64,000 nucleotides of DNA from Undaria pinnatifida (lineage: Eukaryota; Sar; Phaeophyceae; Laminariales; Alariaceae), in NCBI GenBank assembly GCA_012845835.1, contig JABAKD010000030.1:15887710-15951709 (forward strand). Direction: 5' to 3'. Under the pieces are notes generated by a model that saw only the letters and a list, made by a program, of their open reading frames with translations, searched no databases and had not been told where the DNA came from. Of the stretch, positions 34,020 through 46,610 are shown piece by piece. Position 1 is the first letter of the stretch. The number at the start of each line of letters is the position of its first letter. The translations under genes and the position numbers were made by a program.

Positions 34020-35440
34020 ACATGAGCCGCAGTTGCGCTTTTCATGCTGTAGCCGCGTGGCTTGTAAGCTCTTTCGCGCCTTTCTGTTTTTTTCGCCCGC
34101 TGGCACGTGTTGGCGCTTCTGTTTTTTTTTCCTTTTCCTGTCTAGGGCTTTTCAACGGCCTGCGGTCTGTCCCAATCCGTGCGCTTCAGCGTCCATTACC
34201 TGGGCCTGCCCTTCACTCAGCCACCGTTCGCCTAGCGCACACATGTCCCTCATACCCTGGCCTAGAGTACTTGTAGTTCCTGTGTTCTTCGTTTTGGCGC
34301 GCATTTTGCACCGTTTATGTTGGACATACACATGCGTCCATTTGCTTTTTTATACGCACTTGTAGGGGAAGGCAGAGCGCTTGGGTGTGTTCGATTTTTT
34401 TCTTTCCTCTGCCCGTTGCCGCCACCACAATAGCTGTTCCTGTACCCGCGTGGATAGCTGGTTGCCACTGGACAGTTGAACATACCGGGTTGATCGGATT
34501 GAGTGATCATTGATGGGTCGTGTCTCTCGCACTTGCGGCTCCACAGCAGCAGACTCACCCGTGCGGCAGCCAGAAACGATGATGAGAGAGTGTGAAAAGT
34601 GCGTAAGACCGAAGACCCCGAGTCGAGCTGCGTGCTGGTGTTTGAACCTCGTGCATGTTTGGGATCATCCTCGTGACCTCTCCCCCCTGGACTAGTCTCA
34701 CATTTGGCAGTGACCTGTCGACCACCGTGGTGTCAGAGCGCTATTTTGGTGTGGGTTGGGCCTCTCTAGTAAAACCTCTCCTTCCCACCCTACCTACTAG
34801 TGACGCGGCGCTTGACGCTCGATCATTCATAAAAAAAATGAAAAATAAATTAAAAAAAATAATGAAAACGTCTGGACTCCCCCGCGCTTGTGGGTTGTGT
34901 TATCGTGCTGTGTTTTTTAGTTATTTGCTTGGGTGGGTATACTGTAGCTTGGGACTTTCATCCCAAAAATAAAAATGCACCGAACTGTTACTCGCTTGGT
35001 ATAAGCCTGGTATACCACTCCTCTCTCTCCGTGCTGTCTCATCAGCCCACCTACCGTTTGCCTCAGCCCATCTTTCTCATCGTTTTGTATAGCGCACAAA
35101 AAACAAGCACCCCACTGTTTCTGGATTAGTTTGTCACCTTGTCTGCATTCACATGTACGCCTTGCGACGCGCGGTGTTCCTGTGCGCGAGCGCTCCCCAC
35201 ACCGCTACATACGTGGTGCCCTTTGTACTGTTTCACCAGTGTTTCGTGCCGTCTTTTCAATTTTTGTCATTCGTCTCTTCAAATATTGTCCTCTGTCTCC
35301 TTCAATTTATATTTTTTTTCAACACCTATTTTCCTCCGTGCGATTTTTGCCGCCTCGCAACTGCCGTTCCCGTTTCATTTTGTTTTCGTCGCGCTCGCTC
35401 ACATCATTGTTCATGACGTTGCATTGAATTCACTTCGTCG
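34020..35440 (+). other. Leader region of the LTR element
   Basis: About 1.4 kb between primer site and Gag. It is T-rich in places, with no conserved frame. Long leaders occur in several Gypsy lineages. Confidence 0.7.
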
Positions 35441-37800
35441 TATTGCATCTCTCATACGATTCCCTCTTCGTCTGTCTCGCACTAGCAGCGATGTCTTCTC
35501 AAAACAATCAGGTATTGTCGAGGGGTGCAGCCGGTTCCGCTGATGGGGACCACGCGTCGCCCGTGCGCCACCAGGGCGGTGGGGGCAGGCGGGCGTTGTC
35601 GCCTGGCTCCCCGGTCGGCGAGAGCGGATCGCGACCCGATTGGCGGGACAACGACCAGCACCGGGACCGCAGCGCCTCGAGCCGCAGCCGGAGCCGGAGC
35701 CCCATCGTGCAGGCCGAGGTTTCCGTTCTCGACGAGAACGATCGCCACAGGGCGGCTGAACAGCAGGGCGGTCGGCGGGACGGTAGCCGCCGTGGGTGGG
35801 GCCGTTCGCGGAGCCGGAGGGCTCGTGCTCGTGCTCGAGACGAGCTGGCCACTGGCGGCAGCACCGAAGACGAGGGTGGAGCCCCTCGCGGCGCTACCCT
35901 ACAATCGAGTGGTTCCAAGAGTTCTGGTCGCCCCAAGAGTTCTCCTAGCAGCAAGCGTGCTAGCAGCCACAAGGGCTCCCGTAGCGGGCGCTCCCGTAGC
36001 AGCAAGCATAAACGCTCTCGCCCTCGCAGCCCTTCGCCTTCGCCTAGCGACAGTAGCAGCAGCAGCGGTAGCAGCAGTCGCGACAGTGACAGTTATGATG
36101 ATGTTGACCCACCCCGCCCGGCCCCCCGTGCCCGCTCTTTTTCCCCTGACAACGAGCACCGCCCGCGCAAGAAGTCTCGACGCCGTAGCCACACCACGGC
36201 TCCGAGCGGCTATGGGGGCGTGAGTTCGTCGTATAAAGAAAGGTCGGCAGGCGGAGGTCCACGCGCTCTGAGGTGGGCCGACTCTGGTCGGGGTAAGCAT
36301 AGTCTTGATTCCTCTCAAGCCGCCTAGCTCATTGATCGCAAGCCTAAGAGAATTGCAGGGGACAAGCCTTGCCCGGTATACATCGGCCCCTCCGCCGGCC
36401 CCCTTACAATAGCCAACTCCGCGGTCCTGCTACAGGACAAAATCTTGAGTGTGCTGCGCACAGTGGTTCGGGTAAGCTGCGGCTGAAGCCGGACGTATAC
36501 GTCGATGGGCGTTACGTTACGTTTGCCGATGACTTTATCCCCCGCCGCGTCGAACTCATATCCGACTTAGTGCAAGAATACCTGTCAGTAAGCCAACAGG
36601 TAGCGAATGCGGACGACGTGCAAGTATACCTCATCACCGGAGAGGTTGTCTCAAAACCCCACCACGAGGTCACAGCCACCGACTGGCTGCGTCTGTATGT
36701 AAGAGAACACGCGTTGACTGGAGGTGCAGCAGAGCTAGCTCGTTCGGCATCTTCGGCGTTGGCGTTGACCCCGGGGGAAGGGTGCTCTGCAGCGGCTGCC
36801 CGTGTACTGTCTATATTCCGCGCGACACGTGCCGATCCCGAGCGACCGTACCTGACCGAACAGGCCTTGTTTTGGCGTTTCGCGACCCCGGTAGACCTAC
36901 GTCAGCTTTACGACAGGGTTGTCGAGGTTTTGCTGCCTAACCCGTTCGACCGTAACGGAGTGTCCGCGATCCTGCATGAGACAGCGTACGAAACAATCTC
37001 CTCCCTCAGCCCTTTGCGCATGGGGTGGCATGCCCCGTTGGGAGAAGCGATGGCACGACGCGGCGTGGTAGCAGAGAAGTTGTTTCGTAAGTTCGTTGGC
37101 GTCCTATCGTCGCATAATGCGTCGTACATAACGCCACCGGCACCGCGTAAGCAGGGAAACGTAGCCGGCCCCGACCGCCTTTCTCTATGGAAGAAGCACG
37201 GTCACTGTTTGTCAACCAAGAGACCGGCGCGCCCTCGGCGTTGCCGCCGCCCCTGCTGACTCGCCCTTTCCCTGCTCTAGCGCCTCCCCCTGCGTCGGCA
37301 CCGCCTGTCGCACCACAGGTTGCGGCGTATCAGAACCAGACCGCCACGGTTCCTGGGGGGCATGGATTACCGTTCGAAGCCCGCTCGTCCACGCACCGCC
37401 CGGCTCCTTCCGCACCAGCCGCGGTCGCCGCGCCAGCCCCCGCTCCGACCACGTCCACACCATCGACACCGACCGAAGCACGACCGCCGCCGTCCGCGCC
37501 TTGAAGCGAGATCCTGGATTACATGCGATCGCACCGTGTGTGCTACCGCCATGCCTTCGCGGGCAACTGCCGACGCTCCCCGTGCAGGTGGAACCACGCG
37601 CTAGTGCCACCGGCCCTGTACAACGGGATCAAGTCCCGGCAGGAGGCAGGGCGAGGCAGGAACCGCGTAGCTTCGCTCACGCCGGGCCAGTACCGCTTGA
37701 TGTGCGATTTCGGGATCGTGTCGGAGGGGAGCGACGACGAAGGGGCCGACGACGGTGCAGCCCCAGCGGCGTTCAACTGCTCTGCCTGAAGGTGCGCCCC
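35440..37800 (+). CDS. gag: Gag region of the LTR element (Arg/Ser-rich N-part, capsid-like part, CCCH finger)
   Basis: Fossil part; approximate limits. The first ~280 residues are unusually rich in Arg and Ser (for example SRSRSRSPIV and SGRSRSSKHKRSRPRSPSP), like the RS domains of splicing factors, then acidic and basic patches. Next comes a helical capsid-like part (VYVDGRYVTFADDFIPRRVE onward), then a Pro/Ala-rich linker. Last is a zinc-finger motif of CCCH type, C-x8-C-x4-C-x3-H (CYRHAFAGNCRRSPCRWNH), instead of the usual CCHC knuckle. In other algal and diatom retroelements such fingers bind nucleic acid; here that is inference. Confidence 0.7.
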
Positions 37801-37829
37801 AGGCGACGCGGACGCAAGCCTGGGGAACC

Positions 37830-40800
37830 CGGTGGCAGCGGTGGACCCCTCACCCGGTGAGGAGCAGGATAGCGGGGACCAGTTGTGGGTAGCGAGGCAG
37901 ATTTGGCATCGGCATCGTCGCCGCAGACCGCGTAAGGTTGAGATTCTGTTAGACACTAGTGCAGGAGGTGGTAGCTACATATCTCTTTCCTTGTGGCGTG
38001 GACTCAAGCGACTCACTCGACGACGTCTCGACGAGCGTAGAGCGGGAGCCCTTGAAGCTGCCAACCCTCGCGACAGTGATACCCCTCCGATGCGTATTCT
38101 AGGATCCGTAACACTGCCAGTGTTGTTTGACGGCGATGCGTGTGCGAGAGACGTAGAGGTACGAGTGGTAGACGGGTTGCCATACGGTTTCATTGTGGGA
38201 GCAGATTTCTTTAGGAGGAATGCTAGCGTGCTCGATTTTAGCTCCAATCGAGGCTTTAGACCCGTGCCAGCCGCGCCCTGGGTTCCCTTTCTGTCGATTG
38301 CACCGTACGCCCCCCATGCTGCCAGCCCACTCCGCAACACTCGGGGCCAGTTTAGTCTACTTACGGCTGCCCCCGAGACCGCCCACGAAGTGCCCGCCGT
38401 CCCCACAGATGCTCCCAGCTACAAGAACGTGGTGTGGGAGGACGACACCTCTTTCGAGTGGGACGTGCGACAAGTGCCGGAGACTACCGTCGTTGAAGGT
38501 TTCACCACTCGCGCGGTGGAAGCGGCGGCTGTGGGGCCGCAGCCGCAGGACAGGCAGCTCGTGATGGTCTTGCCGACCGAGCAGTTTGATTTAGAGCAGG
38601 GGGCGGTAGTGGGAGTAGATCGTGCGGTGATGTGGTGGGTTCCGGGATCGCCTGTTTACTGCAAGTTGGTCAACCGCAGTAATGAGAGGGTGACTGTCGA
38701 GGGTAGCCGAGTAATAGCTCGCATGGTAGCACTCAACGTTCGCGATAAGCCGGCTTTCGATTCGCTGTTTGATGCCTCGCCTTCCGCTGGCGACTCACCC
38801 CTTCCTCCCCGTGAACCGAGCACCCCGAGTCCGGCCCCAGCCGATCAGGACCCTATCCCGCGTGTTCGCGTCGAGGACGCTAACCTGGGGACGCTAGGGT
38901 CGCTCAATAAGCAGCAGCTCGTCAACGTTCTCGCAGCGTTTATCAAGGATGGCCTGTTTCCGATCGACCCGAAGCGAGTGTCTGCTTGTACAACGGTGAG
39001 CTTGACCTACCTCTTATCAACGAGTTTTGCACACCTTTTGCAGCCAAGCAACGACGTTTCTCTCCGGAAGAACGACGCATGATCAGGGCAGAGATTCAGC
39101 AGTTGGTAGATCAAGGCGTGATCCGCCAATCCATGTCTCCGTGGGCTGCCCAGTGCTTGTGCGTAAAGAAGAAGGATGGTACATGGCGGCTGTGCATCGA
39201 CTGGCGTGAGCTTAACAAACTCTTGCTCTCGGATAGCGGGGGTTTGGGTGACATGCAGACGATATTCGACGGTTTGAAGGGCAAGAAGTATTTCACTCAG
39301 CTAGACCTCGCCTCCGGTTTTCACCAGATAGAAATTGCCGAGAAAGACCGTCACAAGACAGCCTTTCGAGATGCGGATGGTATGCTCTGGGAATTCACTC
39401 GCGCGGGTTTCGGACTGACAGTGCTTCCGGCAGCCTTCACTCGTAGAGTAAAGTCTGCTCTGGGGTATCTCTCAGGCGTGTTTAGCTGGCTTGACGACAT
39501 TCTGATCGCTAGCGACACATGGGACGAACACCTCGCTACTCTGACTCTCGTTCTGAACCGCCTTCTAGCGGCGGGGCTATCTGTGAACTTCGCCAAATGC
39601 ATTTTTGGCGCAGCGTCACAATAGTTCCTCGGCATGATCATTGACAGTACAGGCCTGCACCCTGCTCCGTCTAAGCTAGATGCAATCGCACGCATGCCTC
39701 GACCGCACACCGTAGAAGAGCTGCGCACGTGCTTGGGTCTAACCGGCTACTTGCGTCAGTTTGTACCCAACTACAGTCTGACCGCCGCTCCGCTCACCAA
39801 CATCCTGCGCAACAAAGCCTTAGCTTCGAAACGTGCACGCAAGCTTACTATTCCCTGGTCCACAGCTGAGGAAGACGCCTTCCAGTCTTTGCGAGAAACG
39901 TTGGCCTCCCCGAAGGTTCTTGCTTTCCCCGACCTTGAGCGCCCGTTTGAACTACATACGGATGCTAGCACAATGGGTGTAGGAGCTTCGCTAATGCAGA
40001 CAATCGACGGTGTCACCAGAGCGGTAGCGTTTGCCAGCCACCGGTTTTCACAAACCGATGCTAGACGGGGTCCCACGGAACGGGAGTGCATGGGAGTCTT
40101 GTGGGCGGTAGACCATTTTCGGCCGTACCTCGCGTGTCGACGGTTGAAACTTGTGACAGACTGTTCTGCCCTCACATGGTTGTTCCGAAGCCGTGAACTC
40201 TGTCCTAAGCTACACAGGTGATGGAGTACGACATGGAGCTGGAATGGAAGGCTGGGGTAGAGCACGTAGTACCCGATGCATTGTCCAGGTTGCCTGTTGC
40301 TAGCCCGGTAGAGGTCGATGTCGACGATTCGTTTCCGGATGATTTGTCGTCCGCTGCTGCAGGCGCCTCGGTAGAGACCCTTGGACCGGAGTTGGATGGT
40401 GTCAGGCTGGCTGAGTTGGACCCTGTGCAGGAAGGCCACGCAGGGGATGCAGATTCCCAAACCTCTCTCCCCACCTCTCACCCCACCCCGGAGGTGGTTG
40501 ACTCCCTCTTGTCCTCCTTTCGAGCGTTGTCTTTCGCCGCGTGTGCTGCTCTTGACTCTGGGACGGATGCCCCTCGCCGTAGCGGCCGGAACCGTACCCC
40601 TTCGGTGCGATTACGACCGATCGGTGACCCACAGCTGCCCCCGACAAGCGTGCTGGAGGCCATGCCGGGCAGACAGAACGTCGGTCTCACCACGGTGGAA
40701 GCCCTCACTACGGCACGGCCGCCATCGACGCTACCGCCGTCCCTCGTTCGACCTGGCCACGACGACATAGGTGAGGTGCTGGCCGCACGGGGGGAGGTTC

Positions 40801-42650
40801 CGACGTTATCGTCGAGCCAGGCGACCGGTGGAGCATCGGCCATCGATCTGACGGCACGGGTGCTTACAAGGCCGTCCGAGCTAGCTCGTCGGCAACGAGA
40901 CGACACCCATCTGGGTCAGGTTCGCAAGGTTCTAAGCAATGGAGTTGACTCTAGCCAGGGGGGAAGCGGGTGTGACAGGTATAGCCTAGGCACGGATGAT
41001 ATGGTTCGGTATGACGACGGGAAGGAGAGAAAACTGCCTGCTATTCCAGTTGCCATGGTAGCCGACATCATTGCGCTGGTGCACACACTACACGGTCATG
41101 CAGGGGTAGGAGCAGCGCTGTCACTTCTACGCGATCATTTCCACTGGCCCACAATGATGAAAGACACTTGACACTATGTGTTGTCATGTGCCTGTCGTAG
41201 ACGTAAGAGACCGCTCAGCAGACGAGTAGCCATGATGCCAGGTAGACCGCTTGAGCCGTGGGACGAGTTGCAAATGGACATCCTCAAGATTGACACACCA
41301 GCACAAACTGCCAACAATTATATCTTGCTCGTGGTAGACCGCGCCTCAAAGTTCCCCTTCGGGTTCTCGCTAGAAACCAAGCAAGCTGTAGGCGTAGCCC
41401 GAGTGTTGGTGGAGCTGTGTCTAACTTACGGAGTTCCAAAGGCGGTGCGCTGTGATGGAGGCTCAGAATTTGGTGTGGAGGTGGTTAAGCACTTGTGCAG
41501 ATGGTTGCGCGCAAACATCGTGCTTGGTGCTGCTGACCACCCTTGAGGCCAAGGGTCGGTTGAGAGACTGGGGGGATGGCTGCAGAAGTTGTTAGCCGAG
41601 CTGTGTAGGTCCTGGCCTGACCGATGGGACGAGTATGTTTCGCCTGCTATGTGGATCAAACGCACCTTGCCAGACACCTCGCTCCCATCCACCATGACTC
41701 CCTTCGAACTCCTGTTCGGCCGCAAGCCTCGCACGTCACTGGATTTGTTAGTTCCTCTGACGGACGAGATGGATCAAGAGCGGGGACTCGACAACTTCGT
41801 GGAGAGGCGCAAGCAGAATCTCCGTGAAGTACGACTCGCCCTTGAGAAACGGCACGAGCTTCGAGTGGCGGCACGCGCGAAGGCGAACGCCTCCATCGAG
41901 AGGTCGTCGGCTGGAGTTGGCGTCGTGAAGGACAGTCTGGTGCTAGTGCGCGAATCCGAGAGCAGTCGACATCGTGACTACAGGGGAAGGAAGTTGCAAC
42001 ACGATCTATACACAGGACCGTGGAAAGTGACGGGGGTGATTCAGCCCGGTCTCAGCGTAGAAGTCATGATGCATGGTAGAAAGAAGCGCAGCCGAAGGGT
42101 ATCTACGGCCGATGTGAAACCTTTCCACCTTCGAGCACTTTCTTTCCGACACTCGCTAGCTGAAGAGTTCGCCCAGTATGCGTGGGGCCCCGACTTCAAA
42201 TTGCCTGCAGGAGCTAAAGAGAGTTTAGGTCTAGTCACCATCGCCGACTGTCGCACAGTTCAACCGGCTTCCAGCATGAGGACTATTTGGGAGTACAAAG
42301 GGAAGTCAGGAAATGGTGTAGTATCGGACTGGCTGTCGGAAGAGACCATGCGACGTAGCTTCACGCCCCTTCAGTTGGATTGTTTGGTTGCTCTCTGGTA
42401 CTTGTATTTTCCCCAGCTAGCAAACGCTTCTGTACCCAACTCAGTACAGTCCCGTGCTCCGTTGTCCCGCGCCCAAGCCTTGCATGCTTTTCCTATAGGT
42501 TTTACCTTTCAGAAGGAGCTAGCCGGAGGCATCCAACTTCAAGGCCAGGTGTACGATTACCTTGCCCCCTACTGGCGTGTGCGCTACACTGACGGGAACT
42601 GGGAGGAGCTGTCTAGACGCGAACTGGAAAGACTTTCGAGATAGCCTTGG
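37830..42650 (+). CDS. pol: Pol region of the LTR element (protease, RT, RNase H, integrase)
   Basis: Fossil part; approximate limits. Protease near 37,900-38,250 (LLDTSAGGGSYIS, later FIVGADFF). RT near 38,990-39,630 (LDLASGFHQIEIAEKDRHKT, later LDDILIAS). RNase H near 39,900-40,220 (HTDASTMGVG, TERECMGVLWA) and the linker word DALSRLP. Integrase has an HHCC finger near 41,080-41,220, a core near 41,260-41,620 (ELQMDILKID, VVDRASKFPF, RCDGGSEFG) and a C-terminal part ending in PYWRVRYTDGNWEELSRREL, a tail type seen in stramenopile Gypsy elements. The region is not intact. Confidence 0.88.
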
Positions 42651-43430
42651 GAGGAAAGAATTTCGGGCTTCCGTGATTGCTGGATGAGGAGGATGTGTTG
42701 GATTGTGTGACTGTCTGCGGGTGATCATGGATGTCCGTACAAAATGCGGTCGTATTTATATGAAGTGAAGAGTTTGGACTGTTTTTGGCTTTGTCGTACC
42801 AGTCTTATACAGTTGTGTTGTCGATTTTCGAGCGTGCCCCCAGTTGGCAGCCAGTTAAAGTTTGAATGTTTGGAGACGTGCTGATTAGATGTTCTGGTCT
42901 GATTGGTAGTCGAAGGGTGGCCCTGCGCCCGGTAGCACCTAAGTGGGTTCGTGCGGTGTGCCGTGGCGATTGTGTGAGCTTGGTGTTGCAGGGCTTTGCG
43001 CTATGGGTTTTTTCCTGGATGGCCAGGTTTTTCCCGCGCTGTAGGTGTTGAGAACCGGGCAGCAACTACAGTGGATTCACCAGGGTTTTTTTTAGAGTAT
43101 TTTACGTCCGAGTGTCACTTGGTGTTCTCGGTTGTTGTCTAAATTCTAGGGCTCTCGGGATGGGGAGCGAAGGGTTTTCTCCGGAAGCCGGGTTTACCTT
43201 TGCGCAAGTTGATGTCGGGCCGCGAGTCAACGCACAGTGAGAATTATGAAGAGCAGTGGATTTTATTTGAGTTTCGCCACTATTTGCCTCTGGTAATTTT
43301 CGGTTGGCCGTTCGACCTACTCAAAGACATCACCGGTAGTTTTCGCCAAAGGAAGTGTGTCACCTCGCGGTTGTCACTATCCATGCTACCGTTAATCAGT
43401 ATGTTGCAGCTGTGAAACGGCTGTTCATAC

Positions 43431-43441
43431 TAATGGGGGGA
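43431..43441 (+). other. Polypurine tract
   Basis: AATGGGGGGA directly before the 3' LTR, the expected plus-strand priming site. Confidence 0.75.
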
Positions 43442-43862
43442 TGTTACGGTTACATCGTTACGGTTGATAGGAGTTGCACTTTTGGGAATGCGTTAGTCTC
43501 AATAGGTACAAGCAGTACTGGTTCCTCGCCTCCCTCTGCTCTGTACTCCTTTGCTTACCCTGAGTTAGCAATAATCCACAAAGCGAATACCGTATCCACG
43601 ACCGGAGACCTTCTACTCCTTCTCACAAGCCACCTTCAAGGCTTACCCCACCGCTGTTCAGGCTCAACCACCGAACTCGGTACCGATCGGGAGGCTGCTA
43701 TCATCAGGTTGGTAGCAGTGCTTTGTAGGCCGGGTCCCTGGCACCTTCCTCTCTGTACAATGCACGCAAAACTTAGGGTCCTGCCGCATGAATGGCTAGA
43801 GACCACTCGGACCCACATAGACATCGGATCCGCCTCTATCCCTAGCCTCCCCTTCCGTAATA
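43442..43862 (+). repeat. 3' LTR
   Basis: 421 bp, about ten substitutions from the 5' LTR and no length difference. Confidence 0.95.
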
Positions 43863-43866
43863 GATG

Positions 43867-44944
43867 CTGTTGTTGTGTTCCCAACGCAACGGCACACAAA
43901 TGCATAAGCAACGCAACCTCGAGGTGGGTGCAAGGAGAACGGCCGACAACACCTAGCTATTGTGACATTGGGTTAGAGTGGCGGAGGGAGCAGGTTGCAG
44001 CGAAAAATGGTGTGAACGCCGTGTGTGGTAGGCCGGCAGGAAGCTCGAAGCTCGTTCCATATCAAGCGCAGGTCATACGTTTTGAGCTCTCTGTAGACCA
44101 TAGAGCACGGCGAAGAGCCCCTGATCATTTTATTTAACATTCCTATTTTCACATTTCAGACCCTGGAAGCGCGCCCCGACCATGAGCAACCGCCCGTGAG
44201 AATATTCACATTGTTTTCCATTTGGCCTCCTCGCCACGAACATTCGCGTGTTCAATAATATCGTGGCGTTCTCCCCGGGGGAGGGGGTGGAAACTGGCGG
44301 CTCTCCCTCGTCCCGTTTCCCCTCCCCCCCCCCTCCCCCGTTCCCTATCCCGCCTATTGTACGCGGCTGGCCCGCCCTCTACTCCCGACAGATAACGTCA
44401 ACAACTCCCTCCCTCTCTCCGAAAAAATCAAAACACGAAGAGAAAGGAATCAATCCCCCTTTCCTTCACGTCCTCCTCTCGCCTCCCCCGCCCCCCCCCC
44501 GGCTTTAGCCCTCCTCCTCGTGAAGCGATCGGGGTAGGTGGGTGGGAGATCGCGACTGGTTTTCCCCCCTTGCGGCCTCTCTGCCCGTTTTGCTAACGCT
44601 GTCGATCTTCGCCCTACTGCTGCTACTGCGGCTTCTGTCTCTGCTGCGTGGGAACTTCTTCCTTCTATTTTTATCGGTTGTCTTGTCCGAAACTCGTTGC
44701 TCCTGTGCTGCTGCTGTACTATGCTGATGCTGCTGAGACTCTCTAATTTCCCCAGCATTCCTTCCCCTGGAACCACCCCCCCCCCTACAACCAGGTTGTT
44801 CGACATTTCCTTCCTTTCCCTTCCTTTCCGTCCTGCCAAACTTCAGACTGTTCCGACATTCGTACATTTTTTATCGCCGAAACTCTCAATTGTGTGCCGG
44901 GTATAATAGTACTATAGTACTATAGTGCAGAAGAATCGTGTGGT
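43867..44944. other. No gene recognised; C-rich and T/C-rich tracts
   Basis: C-rich blocks at about 44,318-44,345 and 44,470-44,502. Overlapping frames on both strands at 44,450-44,906 are unsupported. Confidence 0.5.
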
Positions 44945-45247
44945 ATTTTACTTTTCTCACTATTTAACTTTCCAGCTTCTCAACAAGCTGTGGTTACAGG
45001 TGTCGTCCCTTCTCTCTCCCTGTTCTTGCCTTAAATTTTGTTTCGCGCATAGGGTTCAGCAGATCCTACTCCTCGTCGATTTTTCATCGAGTGTTGCTAA
45101 CTCACGCTCTTGCGCTTTCCGCAAGTTAATTTGTGGACAGGAAACAGTCCCGAAGCATTTTTATGAGTATGCACTCGGCGGGGCTCGAACTCACGAAACT
45201 GACCTATACCAGGCTCAATGATAACCTGATACGCCACCGGGGCGACC
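44945..45247 (-). mobile_element. tRNA-derived SINE, full-length copy E
   Basis: Best-preserved head. On the minus strand it starts GGTCGCCCCGGTGGCGTATC. Box A-like GGTGGCGTATCAGG is at 45,225-45,238 and box B-like GAGTTCGAGCC at 45,182-45,192. The body matches copies A-D (GCACTCGGCG, TCATCGAGTGTTGCTAACTC and CAAGTTAATTTGTG as read on plus). It is about 300 bp long. The tail is A-rich but not a pure A run. Confidence 0.87.
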
Positions 45248-45330
45248 GGTTTATCGCCACCTAACGATGTTGCTATTTAACTTGTCTTATCATTGGGCGA
45301 TTTGACTGGGAAGTATGAAACCTGCTATGC

Positions 45331-46610
45331 GTTGTTGTTGTTGTTGTTGTTTTCTCACATTAACTCTTGAAAAAAAATCTAGAGTCCGTGGTCACACAAA
45401 GGTGCTGGGGCCGTAGAAAGATCCGAAAAACCAAATTAAATAAAAAATCGTCCGGGAAATACTACGCTTTCCCGCCTAAAAACGCACGATACGGAAAAAG
45501 GCGCACAAGTGAAAAGGTCCAATGTGCAAACTGAACTAACATGGCCGCGGGTATCCACTCAAATACAGCATAGAGTTCCCTCGTTCCCACAACTACACAA
45601 CTCGAGGCTACAAACTACAGCGGTTGGGCTGCCTGCACCGTACGAACCGCACGGTAATCGTGAGTATAGACGAACGCGCCTGCTGTCTGGAGTGCTGTCA
45701 GAGTGACGACCCACGGGCATGCAGTGAAACAAGAGCAACGGAACCAAAAACCACAGTACAACTATCAATGATCGCCCCCCCTTCCCGTGTTATCTGACAA
45801 GTTGCAGCGCAGCTACGACGCCCGTGCCTGAAAATTGAAAGTTGCGGCGGGTCGTTCCCCGTGAAGGGTATACAACTCTTCTACAAACTCTAGAAAAATC
45901 AGTGACGTAAGTAACATGTTGTACTACTGCCTCGTAAAAATAACCCTTAAAAAAAAAAGGCGGTCGATGCTCTCATGATGATGATGTGCGTGCGGGTCGT
46001 GGGTCTCCGTGTGCCATCCTCCCTCCTGCTGTGGTTCTCCGTGGCCGCCTCATCGCCTTAGCTCACTCGGCCAGCTCCTTCGCACTTGCTCTCGTTGACA
46101 CTCAATTCCAATCGGTTCCCCTTCTCCCGCGTCCAAAAAAAAAACAAAATGCTCCACGCAGTTTGCGGTGCTGATCTGAAAAACAAAAAGTCTCGTTCAG
46201 GGAGAGTTCAATCCGTCTCTTCCCCGCCCGTCGACGGCCAGTCGCCCTCCTCCTTCGTCGTCGAATCCAGCCTCCAGCCGGCGCAATCCCCTCCACGCAA
46301 ACCGAGACTGCGTCGTAGCGTGGCTCGTGGTGGCGCCTGCCTCCGCGCACGAGCATCCCGATTGAGCATTGCTGCTCCGCCGCTGCTGCCTAAAAAAACG
46401 CGCGAATCGTAGGTGACCGTGCCTTACGCACCACGTACGACCCAATTCTACCGCCATCGCGGCCACACGCAGCAGCAAGAAGGTATCACTCCTTGAGGGT
46501 GAGTCCGGCCTTACACCGGCCAGAAAGACCCCCCCCCCACTCGCTACAAGCCTGCTAGGGCATGCTTTGCAGTATGCCTTACCGAGGCGGCAAGGGGGAA
46601 CGAAGTATTA
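45331..46610 (-). mobile_element. 1.27-kb non-autonomous repeat with (AAC)n tail, copy 1
   Basis: Matches 51,873-53,140 nearly end to end (for example ACATGGCCGCGGGTATCCAC, GCGGTTGGGCTGCCTGCACC, GTGATGAT...GTGCGTGCGGGTCG). On the minus strand it ends TGACCACGGACT ... GAGTTAATGTGAGAA then (AAC)n, the same last ~45 bp as the RTE-like LINE. The rest does not match the LINE. No long credible protein is encoded. A LINE-mobilised non-autonomous element is the best reading. Confidence 0.75.

Larger units (their letters stand above)
33577..43866 (+). mobile_element. Ty3/Gypsy-type LTR retrotransposon, complete structure, coding region broken
   Basis: Boundaries are certain: 421-bp LTRs (33,581-34,001 and 43,442-43,862), TGTTACGG/CCGTAATA ends and a 4-bp GATG target duplication (33,577-33,580; 43,863-43,866). 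A candidate primer site starting TGGTGTCC follows the 5' LTR, and a purine tract ending in a G run precedes the 3' LTR. Parts in order: long leader, Arg/Ser-rich then capsid-like Gag, CCCH finger, protease, RT, RNase H, integrase with zinc finger and core, and a C-terminal module. RT before RNase H before integrase is the Ty3/Gypsy order. The two LTRs differ at about ten positions (about 2.4%), so the insertion is fairly recent. The coding region looks interrupted by a handful of breaks. Confidence 0.95.

Noticed and set aside
35443-36327. Host SR splicing-factor gene
   Set aside because: It lies inside the LTR element in the gag position, downstream of the primer site and followed by capsid-like and pol sequence, so it is part of the retroelement.
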